Below, in pieces: positions 12,785 to 23,705 of a stretch of 64,000 nt of DNA. Each line of letters opens with the position of its first letter. Position 1 is the stretch's first letter. This DNA comes from Excoecaria cochinchinensis (lineage: Eukaryota; Streptophyta; Magnoliopsida; Malpighiales; Euphorbiaceae), in assembly GCA_947683425.1 (NCBI GenBank), contig CANTUQ010000020.1, positions 6,327,001-6,391,000 of the forward strand. The letters run 5' to 3'. The position numbers and the translations under genes were made by a program. The notes under the pieces are model-generated. The model saw only the letters and a list, made by a program, of their open reading frames with translations. It had not been told where the DNA came from and did no database searches.

Positions 12785-13225
12785 TATATACTATATACAT
12801 AATGCATTATTACACTCTAAAATATTTCAATAAATTCTAATAATTTCAGGTAAATTGTCATACACTTAATTATTATTCTACATTTATATTATGCCATTAC
12901 ATTTAACAAATTATCAAAATATTATGATGTTACCGTAAAATTGATCTTTTACTGTTAAATAATTCTAAATATTATTTAGAGTCCATCCATGCCTTTAGAT
13001 AAATTTTTAGAGGTCATTTGCTATTTTTAACAATCCAATCAAACTTCGGTCAAAACTAGCTACTATTTAAATCGAAATTGGATTTTTTTTTTTCTTATTT
13101 TTGACTTTTGGGGACTTATCTGACCTTTATTTCACTTCAAATTTCATCCTTATACTCTTGCTAACCTGTTCTTTCTAATGGTCCAATAAAATATTTTCAC
13201 CGCTGAGTGTACTTTCTGTAATGTC
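12785..13225 (-). repeat. Second, partial family F LTR copy, right part
   Basis: Continues the host LTR across the CACTA element, starting with the duplicated TAT. From about 12935 it parallels 6600-6900 of the first copy, for example CCATGCCTTTA and the AATC-AAACTTCGGTCAAA block. The part equivalent to about 5400-6590 is absent, so this copy has a large internal deletion. Confidence 0.5.
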
Positions 13226-13547
13226 CCAATTGGCACCCTAGTAGTTTTGGACATGTTTGAGGGATCTATATATTTATGTTTGGGGTTAATGAGTATTATT
13301 CTGATCATGAGTTATGCATAATTGGAATTAAGCTAATATAATAGGTTTTGTCCAACTTTTTGGATTGTGAGGTAATTCACACGGCAGTTAGGAATATCCT
13401 TACCACCGTGTAAATGCATTCTATCCAGCAACTTGGTATTGTGGAGATTCCACACTGCAGTTAGGACCTTCTGACCACTGTATGTGTCCTTTATATGACA
13501 GTCAGGATTGTTCCTACCACCGTGTAAAACCATTCTATTTTGCAGGT
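13226..13547. repeat. Intergenic stretch with degenerate repeats of about 70 bp
   Basis: Between about 13365 and 13540 three diverged units follow one another. Each has a CA(C/T)GGCAGTTAGGA-like phrase and then ACCACCGTGTA or a variant. No gene is seen. Confidence 0.4.
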
Positions 13548-14570
<1,023 letters not shown>

Positions 14571-14604
14571 TGTAACAACCCAAAACAGGCCTGGTCAGAA
14601 TTTG

Positions 14605-15040
14605 GGGTTGATTTCACCCATGGTCACTCAACTTATCACTTATCGCGCAAAAGTAATCGACTTTTTTTTTCTTACTTAAATGTCACTGAACTTTTAATAT
14701 TATTGCACAAAAGTCATGTTGACCGGAATCCGGCGACGACTCTTGCCGGATTGATAAGTTCAACAAATAATACATTTAAATTAATTTCACTCACGGTCAC
14801 TAGACTTATCATTTATCTCGAAAAAGTAATTAATCTTTTTTTTTTCAACTTAAATGTTACTGAACTTTTAATATTTTTGCAAAAAAGTCATCAATCCGGC
14901 AAGGGTCATCGCCGGATTCCGGTCAACATGACTTTTGTGCAATAATATTAAAAGTTCAGTGACATTTAAGTAAGAAAAAAAAAGTCGGTTACTTTTGCGC
15001 GATAAGTGATAAGTTGAGTGACCATGAGTGAAATTGACCC
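14605..15040. mobile_element. MITE-like element with long inverted repeats and a third internal arm
   Basis: Absent from LTR 2 and LTR 3 at the same point. It is flanked by TCAGAATTTG (14595-14604) and TCGGAATTTG (15041-15050), a 9-10 bp duplication with one mismatch, which fits a Mutator-like element. The left arm (14605 to about 14735) and right arm (about 14908-15040) are long inverted repeats starting GGGTTGATTTC and GGGTCAATTTC when read inward. Between them a diverged direct copy of the left arm lies at about 14770-14893. No coding capacity. Confidence 0.8.
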
Positions 15041-15620
15041 TCGGAATTTGCATGCGAAGTCGGGAATGGAAGGGTATTTTAGTAATTTGTGCATGAGGAA
15101 GATTGGATAATAAGGACTTAATTGCAAAGTAATTAATTAAATAAGTTTAGTGAGGGAATTATTTGGTGTGCATGTGGTGCATGGAAGTAGGATATAAGTG
15201 GGTTAAGAGGTTTTATAGTGTGGGTTTGTGGGTATGGTGCCTAGGATGTAATAAGTGATTTATTGGAGATAATTAGGTGTGAGTAGAGTTTGGTGCCATG
15301 GAATTTAAGTCATTGATTTGAGGGATCAACTATGGTACATATGTTGTATGGTGTGTTAGTGCATAAAGTCAAAGATGAGATTAAGGGGTCCAATAGTGGA
15401 GTGACATGTGTGTGGTTGTTGGGAGCATTGAATGGAGATTTGAAAGGAGAAGAGAGAGGGGAGGAAGAAGTGGTAGCTTCCCGTGGAAGCCACTTCATTT
15501 GGCCCTCTCCTTTCTCACGCCTCTCTCTCTCTTTCTAATCTTCATTTTCTGCTCTCTCTTCCTTTGCATGTGGGTTTTCCTCAAGCTTTAAGTTAGAGTT
15601 TGAGTTGTGAAGGATTCTAA

Positions 15621-15630
15621 GAGGTAAGTG
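15621..15630 (+). other. Putative leader splice donor, family B LTR 1
   Basis: GAG/GTAAGTG follows the pyrimidine-rich leader. The same site is at 31666 and 48524 in the sister LTRs and in families D, E and F. The gag ATG at 19154 is preceded directly by GTCTAG, a good acceptor. Splicing would bring the LTR leader to gag and remove the many upstream ATGs and the PBS. This is inference. Confidence 0.45.
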
Positions 15631-16425
15631 GCTGTTTTTGCTTTGGGTTTTCTCCTTCTTCTCCTTTTACGGGTTGGTCTGGGTTTTTAAAGGTTATGTT
15701 CTTGGATTAAGAGATTTTGTGGGTTTTGTTGTGCAAGTTTGTGGTGGCAAGAAGAAGTGTAAAGGCAAAGAGAAGATTGAAGAGTGAAGATCAGCCGGGT
15801 TGTGCTTCAAAGAGGTTTGGGAGTTTGATTTCTGCATTTGAGTTTAATTTGTCTTCGCCTAAATCTCCTTGGATCATGAGTTTGTGTTGTGTTTGTTTTT
15901 CAGAAATTTGAGTGCTTTGATATGAGTTTATGCATGTATTAGTTTGGGTAAATGTGATAATAATCCATGTTATCGATTGAGATGAATGTATATGAGGGTT
16001 GGCTTTGAAATGCATGAGTTTTGGCAATTTAGTTCCGTTTTTATTTGACCTTTGTGTATTATTTTTACCATAAGTAGAGTTTTAGACCTCAACAATGTAT
16101 GATTCTTAAGCCATTAGAACCATGACTTCCATGCCTTTAAAAGTCTTAATATGTCCTTGGGCTAATTCTTGCTCTAAGACCCTAAATTTTGGATAAAACC
16201 ATAGTATCTCTTGTTGTGTCGTGTTGTTTGACCAGTTTTGGTTGTTGAGAGCATATCTGGAGTTCTAGATGTTCTTTTGATCTAACATTTATTGCTTTTG
16301 AACGTTAACATCCTAGGGAACATTTGTTAAGAAGGAAGTTTTGGCTAAAAATGAGGTTTAGAGGTTGATGTAGTCAACACAAGTCAGGGGCATTAAGCAG
16401 TCTTTTTAGGTATCTGAGGTGAGCC

Positions 16426-16472
16426 TCTGTCGCGAGCGCGACAGGGTCGCGACCTCACGACAAAAAAACTTG
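16426..16472 (+). repeat. CpG-rich dyad module, single (family B LTR 1)
   Basis: Contains CTCTGTCGCGAGCGCGACAG followed by a GGTCGCGACCTC dyad. Equivalent sites in the other copies are 32455-32492, 49322-49360, 53088-53125 and 58178-58215. Confidence 0.75.
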
Positions 16473-16979
16473 TTTTAAGCCTTTTTTTCTTTATTTTTGA
16501 GCTCTGGGTTGACCCGGATCAATCCCATACCTTTCCCATCAGCTTATTATGCATGTTTAGTGTAATTAATGGCTATTTAAGTAGTTGTCTTTGGGAAAAA
16601 CTTATGAGTATGATTAGGATTGGAGACCTAGCTAGTGAATAACAATAGATATAACTTTGTGAAGGATGGTTTATGGATGAGTGTTGATATGTAGATCTCC
16701 TGAGTAACCTAAGCACGATGTACTATATATTTGAATGCATATTAACATGGGTGTGATTGAGATGAATGACGTATAGTGCTTATATTGTAGATTGTGTAAA
16801 TGGTTATTGTTAGTGACATGATTTATTTGGAATTCTTGGTATGGATTTTGTGTTTATGTTGTCAATGATGTGTGGCTTGTTGGAGATGAGGTAAGTTGAC
16901 GTTTTGATGTTTGGTTTGAGATTGGGTATTGTGAAGTGGAGTTTTCTGCAGATTTCTCGTGTAAGGGTTGAAATTCATG

Positions 16980-17327
16980 ACTCTGTTGCGAGCGCGACAT
17001 TGTCGCAAGGTTGCGCCAGAGCCCGGTGAGAGCAGCCCTCGCATGCGTCCGAGCTCTCCGCCGAGCCGTGCAGCGGAGCCTCTGTCACAAGCACGACAGA
17101 GAGCTCGGCTGCCGATCTCAATTGGGTGATCCTCTGTCGCAAGCGCGCTGTCGAGCGCGAGCGTGACAGATCGGGCTAGCAGCTTACTATCGCGAGCGCG
17201 ATACCTATCGCGTGCACGACAGTGAAATGTGTATAGTTCCCTCGTGAGATCGCGAAGGTTGCTGTGATCGTGACCTGGGCCAAGTCGCCTCTGTTGCGAT
17301 CGCGACATCCATCGTGAGCGCGACACT
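16980..17327 (+). repeat. CpG-rich dyad module cluster (family B LTR 1)
   Basis: Several imperfect copies of the GTCGCGA..GCGACA dyad in about 350 bp. Many CpGs have become TpG or CpA (for example GTTGCG, CGTGAG), as expected from deamination of methylated cytosine. The surrounding LTR is AT-rich. Confidence 0.75.
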
Positions 17328-19036
17328 TCTGGTTTCCAAATTGAGTTTTCTTTTATGTTTCCAATGTTTGAATTCCGAAATTGTGATGCCTTTAGGTTTA
17401 TACTTGGACTATTTTTTTTAAGTATATTAATATAATTGGATGTATTATGCATGTGCAGTGTTATGAATTATATGATTGTGATATGATAAATTATGCGCCA
17501 TGATGTGAGGCATGACTGTATTACGCATGACCTGCGAGAGTCAGTCTAGTGGATAGTTAGGCATGCCTAATCGAGTCTCTTAGCTGCAGCGCCCTTTGAA
17601 TGTTTGGACCCTAAATCAGGTCCCCATTTTGTTCCTCGCGAACCCTTTATGTATTCGGATCCTCGCGATCCTTTTTAATGTGTTTGGATCTTGTTTAAGA
17701 TCCGCCTTAGAAAAACGTTTTAAATGTGGTAAAATTAAACGGTTTTCGATTCGTAGCCGTAAGGTACCCCTGTGGCTGATCTGTACCCGTAAGGTACTTC
17801 CCGTATACTCGTTATCCACTATTGTGAGTCAGCAGGTTCTTTGTTGTTTTGTCTTGCTTTGAAATATCTATAAGAATGTGACATCCGAATGAGAATGATA
17901 ATGATTTGAGGAATCAGTTTATATGTATATGAACTTGGGTATGAGCTTTAGAATGTATGTCTTTATTATGCAAGCATGATTTTTATATCTGACACCATTA
18001 TTCGTACTTGTCATGTGATGTGTTATAAGTTTCAGAATGCTTTAAATGTGATTCGACTAATGTATTTACGTATGTGACTCAAACATGGTTTTATTATATA
18101 TAAGCATGTGAATCGGATCAGTTGTGACTGTAAGTATGTATGATTTAACTGTAATTTCCGCATGGCGATGTTATGAATGTGATGTTATGTGATTATGTCT
18201 TCGATCTCTGCTATTGGAGTGTTTTCGGTATATTATTTTATGTATTAGAGTTGCGCAACAGAAGTGTGGTGCTTTGAATATTGTCCCTTGGGTTTGGCTA
18301 ATGTGTGTGTATGGCATGATAAAAGTATGTTTAGATAACTAGTGTTCTTGGCATGATAGTTGGGTGCGTTACTGTATGATAATTGTATTGCATGTGAATG
18401 GGTTTTCAGTTAAGGGGTACATGGGTATATGTATGTGTTTATAAACTTTCGAATGCATGGCTCTTATGCAGGTATGTATATCTATCTGCTGTGATTATTT
18501 GCATATGCCATTCGTGTATGTGATTTGCTTTGGCGACCATTGTGAATGGCCGTCCATATTACTTGTGTGTTCTCTCCACTAAGCGTTTATCGCTTAGCAC
18601 GGATTCCTTCCCGTGCAGGTTGCAGGTTTGGTTCTGTTCGAGTCGCGCATCTGTAAGGTCGGCCACGTAGAAGTTAGAAGTTTTGTTATGTGATCAGCTT
18701 CTGTATTTTGGATTTTTGTTATTCCTGTAGTCTTATGTATCTGTAAGGTTTTGGATATTATTTTGGGTTATGTAAACGTTATTATTTTTATATATTAAGT
18801 TACTCCTTCGTTTTATCTTTCGCCTTATGCTTCCGCTGAATGATTATATGTATGTATGTGAGTTGTTGTATGTTTAGTTATTGTTCCTTTAAAGTTTTAA
18901 TTTCTTCTGTATTTTCGTATGTATGTTATACATAAATGTATGCTTCTGCTTGGTGTGTGTGTGTGTGAGTAAGCGTCGGGTAGCGCGCCCGCCGGCGCCC
19001 TTCCAACGGGGGCGACGGTGGGGGTGTTACAGTTAG

Positions 19037-19049
19037 TGGTATCAGAGCC
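19037..19049 (+). other. Primer binding site, initiator tRNA-Met
   Basis: TGGTATCAGAGCC begins five bases after LTR 1. This is the standard plant initiator-Met primer site used by Tekay/Del and many other retrotransposons. Confidence 0.9.
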
Positions 19050-19153
19050 CAGGTTTGGCGGTTCTGGTTGTCTTGTTTGTTATGTGTTGAGTCTATGCAT
19101 GAGAGTCGGTTTCGGGCCTAATGCATATGTGTCTTGTCTTGTGTCGTGTCTAG

Positions 19154-19756
19154 ATGGATTCTGATCCGAGTGAGAATGTGGGCGAGACAACGGAAAGTGT
19201 GAACCCAGTTAGTGCTGATCAGAATGTTTTCGAGCATCCTCCAGTTGAAGATTCCGTTCCTATTTCTGATGATAGGACATTAGTCCAAGGGTTGATTCGG
19301 ATTTTGGATAGACTGACTGCTCCTCGTGCTTCTCAAGAATTTGTGCGGCATGTTCCCCAAAAGAGAAAAAGATCGGGTAGAGAAGTGTTAGCGGGTAAGA
19401 GAATTCGAGAACCTCCGATGTGTCAACAATATCAGAAGCAATATGGGGACAAGTGTAAGAAGAAGTGGGTACCGCCTATATGTCAGCACTGTCAGAAGCG
19501 ACATCGAGGTCCGTGTCATAAGCTCACAGGTGCTTGTTTTGGATGTGGCAACATGGGACACCGGATTGCCGATTGTCCTAAGAAGATGAGTCAGAATCTA
19601 GCTCAGCAGGCTAGAAAAGATGTGGAGGAGTTGCTTCGACCTATGCGAGCATCATCGGGATCAGTCGGGAAGTTAGATGCCTCCAAGGTTTCAGCCAGAG
19701 TATCTGTCTCTAACTGTATAGAACTGATTGAATCTGCAGAGCCTTTCGGTAAGTAG
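19154..19756 (+). CDS. C-terminal Gag-like protein with zinc knuckles, family B copy 1
   Basis: A 200-residue open frame starting at an ATG just after GTCTAG. It corresponds to the C-terminal part of a Tekay/Del Gag (nucleocapsid-like, RNA-binding); the large capsid domain is missing. Residues 68-83 form a basic patch. Residues 128-141 are a CX2CX4HX4C knuckle (CFGCGNMGHRIADC). Residues 110-121 are the CX2CX3HX3C module that precedes it in Tekay Gags. Residues 90-101 repeat that module at a 20-residue period but have Tyr in place of the second Cys and the His, so this copy probably cannot bind zinc. The N-terminus is acidic. There is no protease or RT. Its open frame in both copies suggests it was kept for a time, perhaps as RNA-binding protein for an element mobilised in trans. 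Confidence 0.75.
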   Translation: MDSDPSENVGETTESVNPVSADQNVFEHPPVEDSVPISDDRTLVQGLIRILDRLTAPRASQEFVRHVPQKRKRSGREVLAGKRIREPPMCQQYQKQYGDKCKKKWVPPICQHCQKRHRGPCHKLTGACFGCGNMGHRIADCPKKMSQNLAQQARKDVEELLRPMRASSGSVGKLDASKVSARVSVSNCIELIESAEPFGK

Positions 19757-19824
19757 GTGTTGTAAGTTTTTATTTAAGTCGATTTTGTTTATTTGGGTTG
19801 TCTGGATGCAAGTGTTTAGCGGGA

Positions 19825-19844
19825 AAATTTCGAGGACGAAATTT
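19825..19844 (+). other. Hairpin beside the polypurine tract, internal region 1
   Basis: AAATTTCG-AGGA-CGAAATTT: perfect 8-bp arms around a 4-base loop. The block CGAGGACGAAAT next to the PPT is familiar from Tekay/Del elements. In element D the outer pair is changed from A:T to G:C on both arms. Confidence 0.7.
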
Positions 19845-19847
19845 CTT

Positions 19848-19857
19848 AAGGGGGAGA
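19848..19857 (+). other. Polypurine tract of internal region 1, split by the Tat-like insertion
   Basis: AAGGGGGAGA precedes the insertion at 19858. After the 5-bp duplicate GGAGA (31051-31055) the sequence GAT and then LTR 2 resume. The uninterrupted version is at 35882-35894. Confidence 0.85.
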
Positions 19858-22016
19858 TGTGACGCGCGCCGGATCCCCGCGGCCGCCCATGGGACCGCCC
19901 GCTTGAGGGCGATCGGGGCATTTGTGGGTCCGTTGACAGCTTGCAATAAATCGCAAGTGCGTCTATGTTGGGCAACAAGGAGGTTTCATGGAGTCGCCAC
20001 CCAATAGAACATTGGGAAAGTTTCTCTCGCCTCGGAGAGCCTAAGACTGCGCTTAGTATCCATTTTGGGCCAGCCAAAGGGGGAAGGTAAACCTCTCGCC
20101 CTAAGGAGCCTAGGATTATCGCTAAAGCCTCGTGACACAAGAGGTGTCTTGGAGGGTAAACCTCTAGCCTCTTGAGCCCAAAGACCAGAGCTGGTTCGGG
20201 ACTTCTCATTTATTTATACCTTGATTAATATTATAATTAAGTTTTGAATTCATTGTTTCATCAACTTTCCACACAATGCAATTTAAATTAAAGGCGCAAT
20301 CATTCATATCAAAAGCGGTAAATGTAAGCAAAATCCAAAATAAAGCATTTAAAAATAAATTACAATAACACTAGGAGCGGAATACAACTCCCATTTATAA
20401 AAGTGAAATACATGCATAAAACGGGTTATTCATTAATAGTGAGAACATTGGTCCTCGCATGCATATTTATTATGAAACAGTTTTGATGTGATGATTTATT
20501 TGAGTATGAAAAACTAGGACATTGGTCCCCTTTTATTCAAAAAATGTCAAGTTAATTAATAGAAACGTTTTTGTGATTTTCTTTCTAGCGTGCCTAAATA
20601 AAGAATTTTACAAGAAAGTTATATGGCAAAATTAAATAAAATATTACAAATAAAGAAAATAAATATATGAGCCAAACGAGCCTTTTTGGACCTCCCGATG
20701 TGCTCGCAAAAATGCCCAAGCGAAAAAATGAGTTTAGACATAAAAGCAAATACAATTAAAACAATGTTAGTGATTAAATCAATTAAACATACAAAATAAT
20801 GAATAACAAATTAAAATAAAATAAGATGATATGAAAAGAATGATAATGGAATCAAAAATATTAACAAACCAAAATAAATGAGAAACATGGATTATGTGTG
20901 ATAAATGATTAAATGATGTGATGAAAATAAAATATAACATGTTAATTAAATAATACATGTAAAAATATGAACATGATAACAATGATGATGAAGATAAACG
21001 AATCAAAGAATATATAAAATAATAAAGGAAAGAATAATTAAAGAAAACAATTAAAGAATGATGAAAACAATTAAATGAACAATATGATTAATTAAATATG
21101 TTCACAAATGATATAAACCATTTACATGGCGAAAGATCAATTAAAATGAATTTATTAATTACATGTTAAAAATAATGATGAATTAAAGTGAAATAAATTA
21201 ATTACATGTTAAAATTAATAAACAATCAATATTTATGTGAATAAAAATCATATATAAACAAATTAAATAAAACAAATCTGAAATAAATAAAATAAAATAT
21301 ACATAAATAAATTAGATATGAACCAAAAGAAATAATAAAAACAAGCCCAGAATGTTTACCCTCAGAGTTTCAGATTCGATGAAGGTAAAAGATGATTGAT
21401 TTCTTTGTTTGGTGATTCACAATATTAGAGTGAAATATGATGAAAATGTTGGAATTTTATTCCAAGAAACATAAAAAAAAATGATCAAAAATTCTTTAAG
21501 AACAAAGAATTTATACCTTTGCCTAAAGAAATGATTTTGATCAAAAAAAGCTTTTATTGATTAAAATAAAGAAAAATGATTTCAAGAACAATCAATCACT
21601 TTGTTCATAAAAAATAGAATGAAGTTTTATTTTAGAAAATCAAATAAAAATTAGATTTTGATGACAAACAATTATTTTATTTGTCTCAAAATCAATTTTT
21701 TATCAAAAAGAGAGTCAAAACAAAATCAATGAAAAAGTTTTATTGAACACAAAATAAAAGGTTAAAAACAATTTTGAGAACAACTAATTATTCTATTTGT
21801 CTCAAAAATTAAATCAAACAACAAAACTTCCTTTAAAAAATATGTTTAGAAGAAATTATGTTGGAAAAAGAATGAAACAATTGATTTTCTTTTTGATTTT
21901 TGGTTGGGGAATAAATCTGGAATTTTTGGTGGAAGAAGAAGAAGAAGAAAAAGATGAAGAGAAAAATCTGGTCTAAAAAAATGTGGAGAGGAGGCTCCTT
22001 TGATTTCATCATAAAA

Positions 22017-22024
22017 TATTTATA
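22017..22024 (-). promoter_or_regulatory. TATA box, element A left LTR
   Basis: Minus-strand TATAAATA, conserved with 1991-1998 and 30346-30353. Confidence 0.6.
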
Positions 22025-22251
22025 GGATAAAATAGGTTGCCCTAATTTAATTAAGGAAAAAAACCTATTTTAACCCAAAATTATTTTATTTTTAATGATA
22101 AAATCAAGTTTTATTATTTAATTACCTAAAAAAATATTTTAGAATTTAATTTGAAGTCAAAAACCCCAAAAAAATGGGATAAAAAATGGATTTTTGGGTG
22201 AAAAAATCAGAAAAAAGGCTGAAAAGAGGGATTTTTGGGTATCAGACCCTG

Positions 22252-22278
22252 TAGCGACGGCCGGTATGCCCGTTGCTA
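22252..22278 (-). repeat. CG-rich inverted repeat in Tat-like LTR (left copy)
   Basis: TAGCGACGG, a 9-base spacer, then CCGTTGCTA. The right LTR has the perfect version at 30583-30609, so one CpG has decayed here. Confidence 0.6.
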
Positions 22279-22733
22279 TAGAGCGGCGGGCGTCGGAGCG
22301 GCAGCCAGGCGATCCTCACGCGCTGGCGCTCGCGCACGAGCGCTCCGTGCGGCGCTCAGCGTGCGCGATGCTGCGCGCGCCTTTAGCGACGCGCAGCATC
22401 GGCGATGCTGAGCGTCGCATTTGCGCTCGCTGCGCGATGGGCGCCTGCGAGCTGGGCGCCAGCGCGCTGCCGCAGGCGCGCCGCCGCGCCCGACACTCGC
22501 GATCCGACTTTTTTTTTTTTTTTTTAAATTTTAATTTGACTAAAAACACTATAATTTTAAGCCCCCATTTTTCAAAATTAATTTTTTAAATATTTTTTTT
22601 TTATTTTTTAATTTTTCACTCTAAAATGCAAATTTAACGAAAAAACCATCACTTTTAACCTTTTAAGCCTGTGAAGGCAATTATCATCATTGGGTAACTT
22701 CGATCTAGGCTTACTCAGGACCCGGTGTCTATA

Positions 22734-22750
22734 GTTGCCCCCAGTTTAGG
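22734..22750 (-). other. Polypurine tract of element A
   Basis: The minus strand reads AAACTGGGGGCAAC directly before the start of the 3' LTR (TATAGACACC). A G-run in this position fits Tat-lineage PPTs. Confidence 0.65.
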
Positions 22751-22894
22751 GGAATCTAGTACACTAGTGTATAGGTGAGCCTAAACTCAAAGAAGAAAAG
22801 GAAAGAGACAAGTACCTGAGTCAGCCGTCTTTCCGAACTGGAGAATTCTGAGATGGTGTGTTTTTGTTTGTTGAAGTGGTGCTATCTGTGAGCC

Positions 22895-23705
22895 CTTCGG
22901 TTGATTGCCCACTGAGAGGCCTTCGGTTCATCGATCATTTGTTTGCCCCCTGAGAGGTCTTCAGTTCATTGATTGTTTGTTTGCCCCCTGAGAGGTCTTC
23001 AGTTTGCTGATCATTTGCCCCCTGAGAGGTCTTCAGTTCATTGATCGTGTGCCCCCTAAGAGGTCTTCGGTTCATTGATCATTTGCCCCCTGAGAGGTCT
23101 TCAGTTCATTGCCCCTGAGAGGTCTTCGGTTCATTGATTGTTTGCCCCCTGAGAGGTCTTCAGTTCATTGCCCCCGGAGAGGTCTTTGGTTCATTGCCCC
23201 CTGAGAGGTCTTCAGTTCATTGATCGTTTGCCCCCTGAGAGGTCTTCCGTTCATTGCCCCCTGAGAGGTCTTCAGTTCATTGCTCCCTGAGAGGTCTTCA
23301 GTTTGCTGCTCCCTGAGAAGTCTTCAGTTCATTGCCCCCTGAGAGGTCTTCGATTCATTGATCGTTTGTTTGCCCCCTGAGAGGTCTTCAGTTTGCTGCT
23401 CCCTGAGAAGTCTTCAGTTTATTGATCGTTTGCCCCCTGAGAGGTCTTCAGTTTATTGCCCCCTGAGAGGTCTTCAGTTCATTGCCCCCTGAGAGGTCTT
23501 CGGTTCATTGAGAAGTTGTTAGTTGATTGCCCCCTGAGAGGTCTTCGATTTATTGCTCCCTGAGAAGTCTTCGATTTGCTGCTCCCTGAGAAGTCTCTGG
23601 TTGATTGCCCCCTGAGAGGTCTTCGATTTATTGCTCCCTGAGAAGTCTTTGATTTGCTGCTCCCTGAGAAGTCTTTGGCTGATTGCCCCCTGAGAGGTCT
23701 TTGGA
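22895..23705 (-). repeat. Tandem repeat array near the element A 3' end
   Basis: About 27 imperfect units of roughly 25-40 bp. Each has CCCCTGAGAGGTCTTC or the variant CTCCCTGAGAAGTCTT, followed by a spacer such as AGTTCATTG with or without ATCGTTTG. The first part uses the AGAGG type; the last third alternates AGAGG and AGAAG types, which suggests expansion of a two-unit block. It is non-coding. Regular spacing and unique spacers are absent, so it is not a CRISPR. Confidence 0.9.

Larger units (their letters stand above)
14571..19031 (+). repeat. Family B LTR 1
   Basis: Begins TGTAACAACCC and ends GGGGTGTTACA, directly followed by the PBS. It is 4461 bp long, or about 4.0 kb after removing the MITE at 14605-15040 and its target duplication, matching the 4004 bp of LTR 2. 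A pyrimidine-rich leader (about 15500-15575), a donor-like GAGGTAAGT (15624) and CpG-rich modules (16426-16472 and 16980-17327) are present. Small frames scattered through the LTR are not accepted as genes. Confidence 0.9.
19858..22733 (-). repeat. Element A 3' LTR (left copy)
   Basis: Runs from TGTGACGCGCGCC to GTGTCTATA, with the last CA changed to TA relative to the right copy. It is 2876 bp. It differs from the right copy by a few substitutions and a 15-bp indel in the GC-rich block. The GC-rich block (about 22245-22510) and the TATA box are in the same order as at 1-2724. Confidence 0.9.

Noticed and set aside
14868..15053. Frame in the MITE shared with 14451-14945 on the other strand
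   Set aside because: It arises because the MITE arms are inverted repeats; it is not a gene.
15310..15911. Small frames repeated in the three family B LTRs (about 60-90 codons)
   Set aside because: They lie in the LTR leader, change length between copies by stop and frame changes, and have no domain. Repetition reflects LTR duplication.
22194..22589. Arg/Ala-rich frame in element A left LTR, also at 30528
   Set aside because: It is the GC-rich LTR block; a 15-bp indel and frame differences between copies show no protein constraint.
22895..23705. CRISPR-like look of the regular repeat array
   Set aside because: Units vary in sequence and length, there are no unique spacers, and it lies inside a plant retrotransposon.
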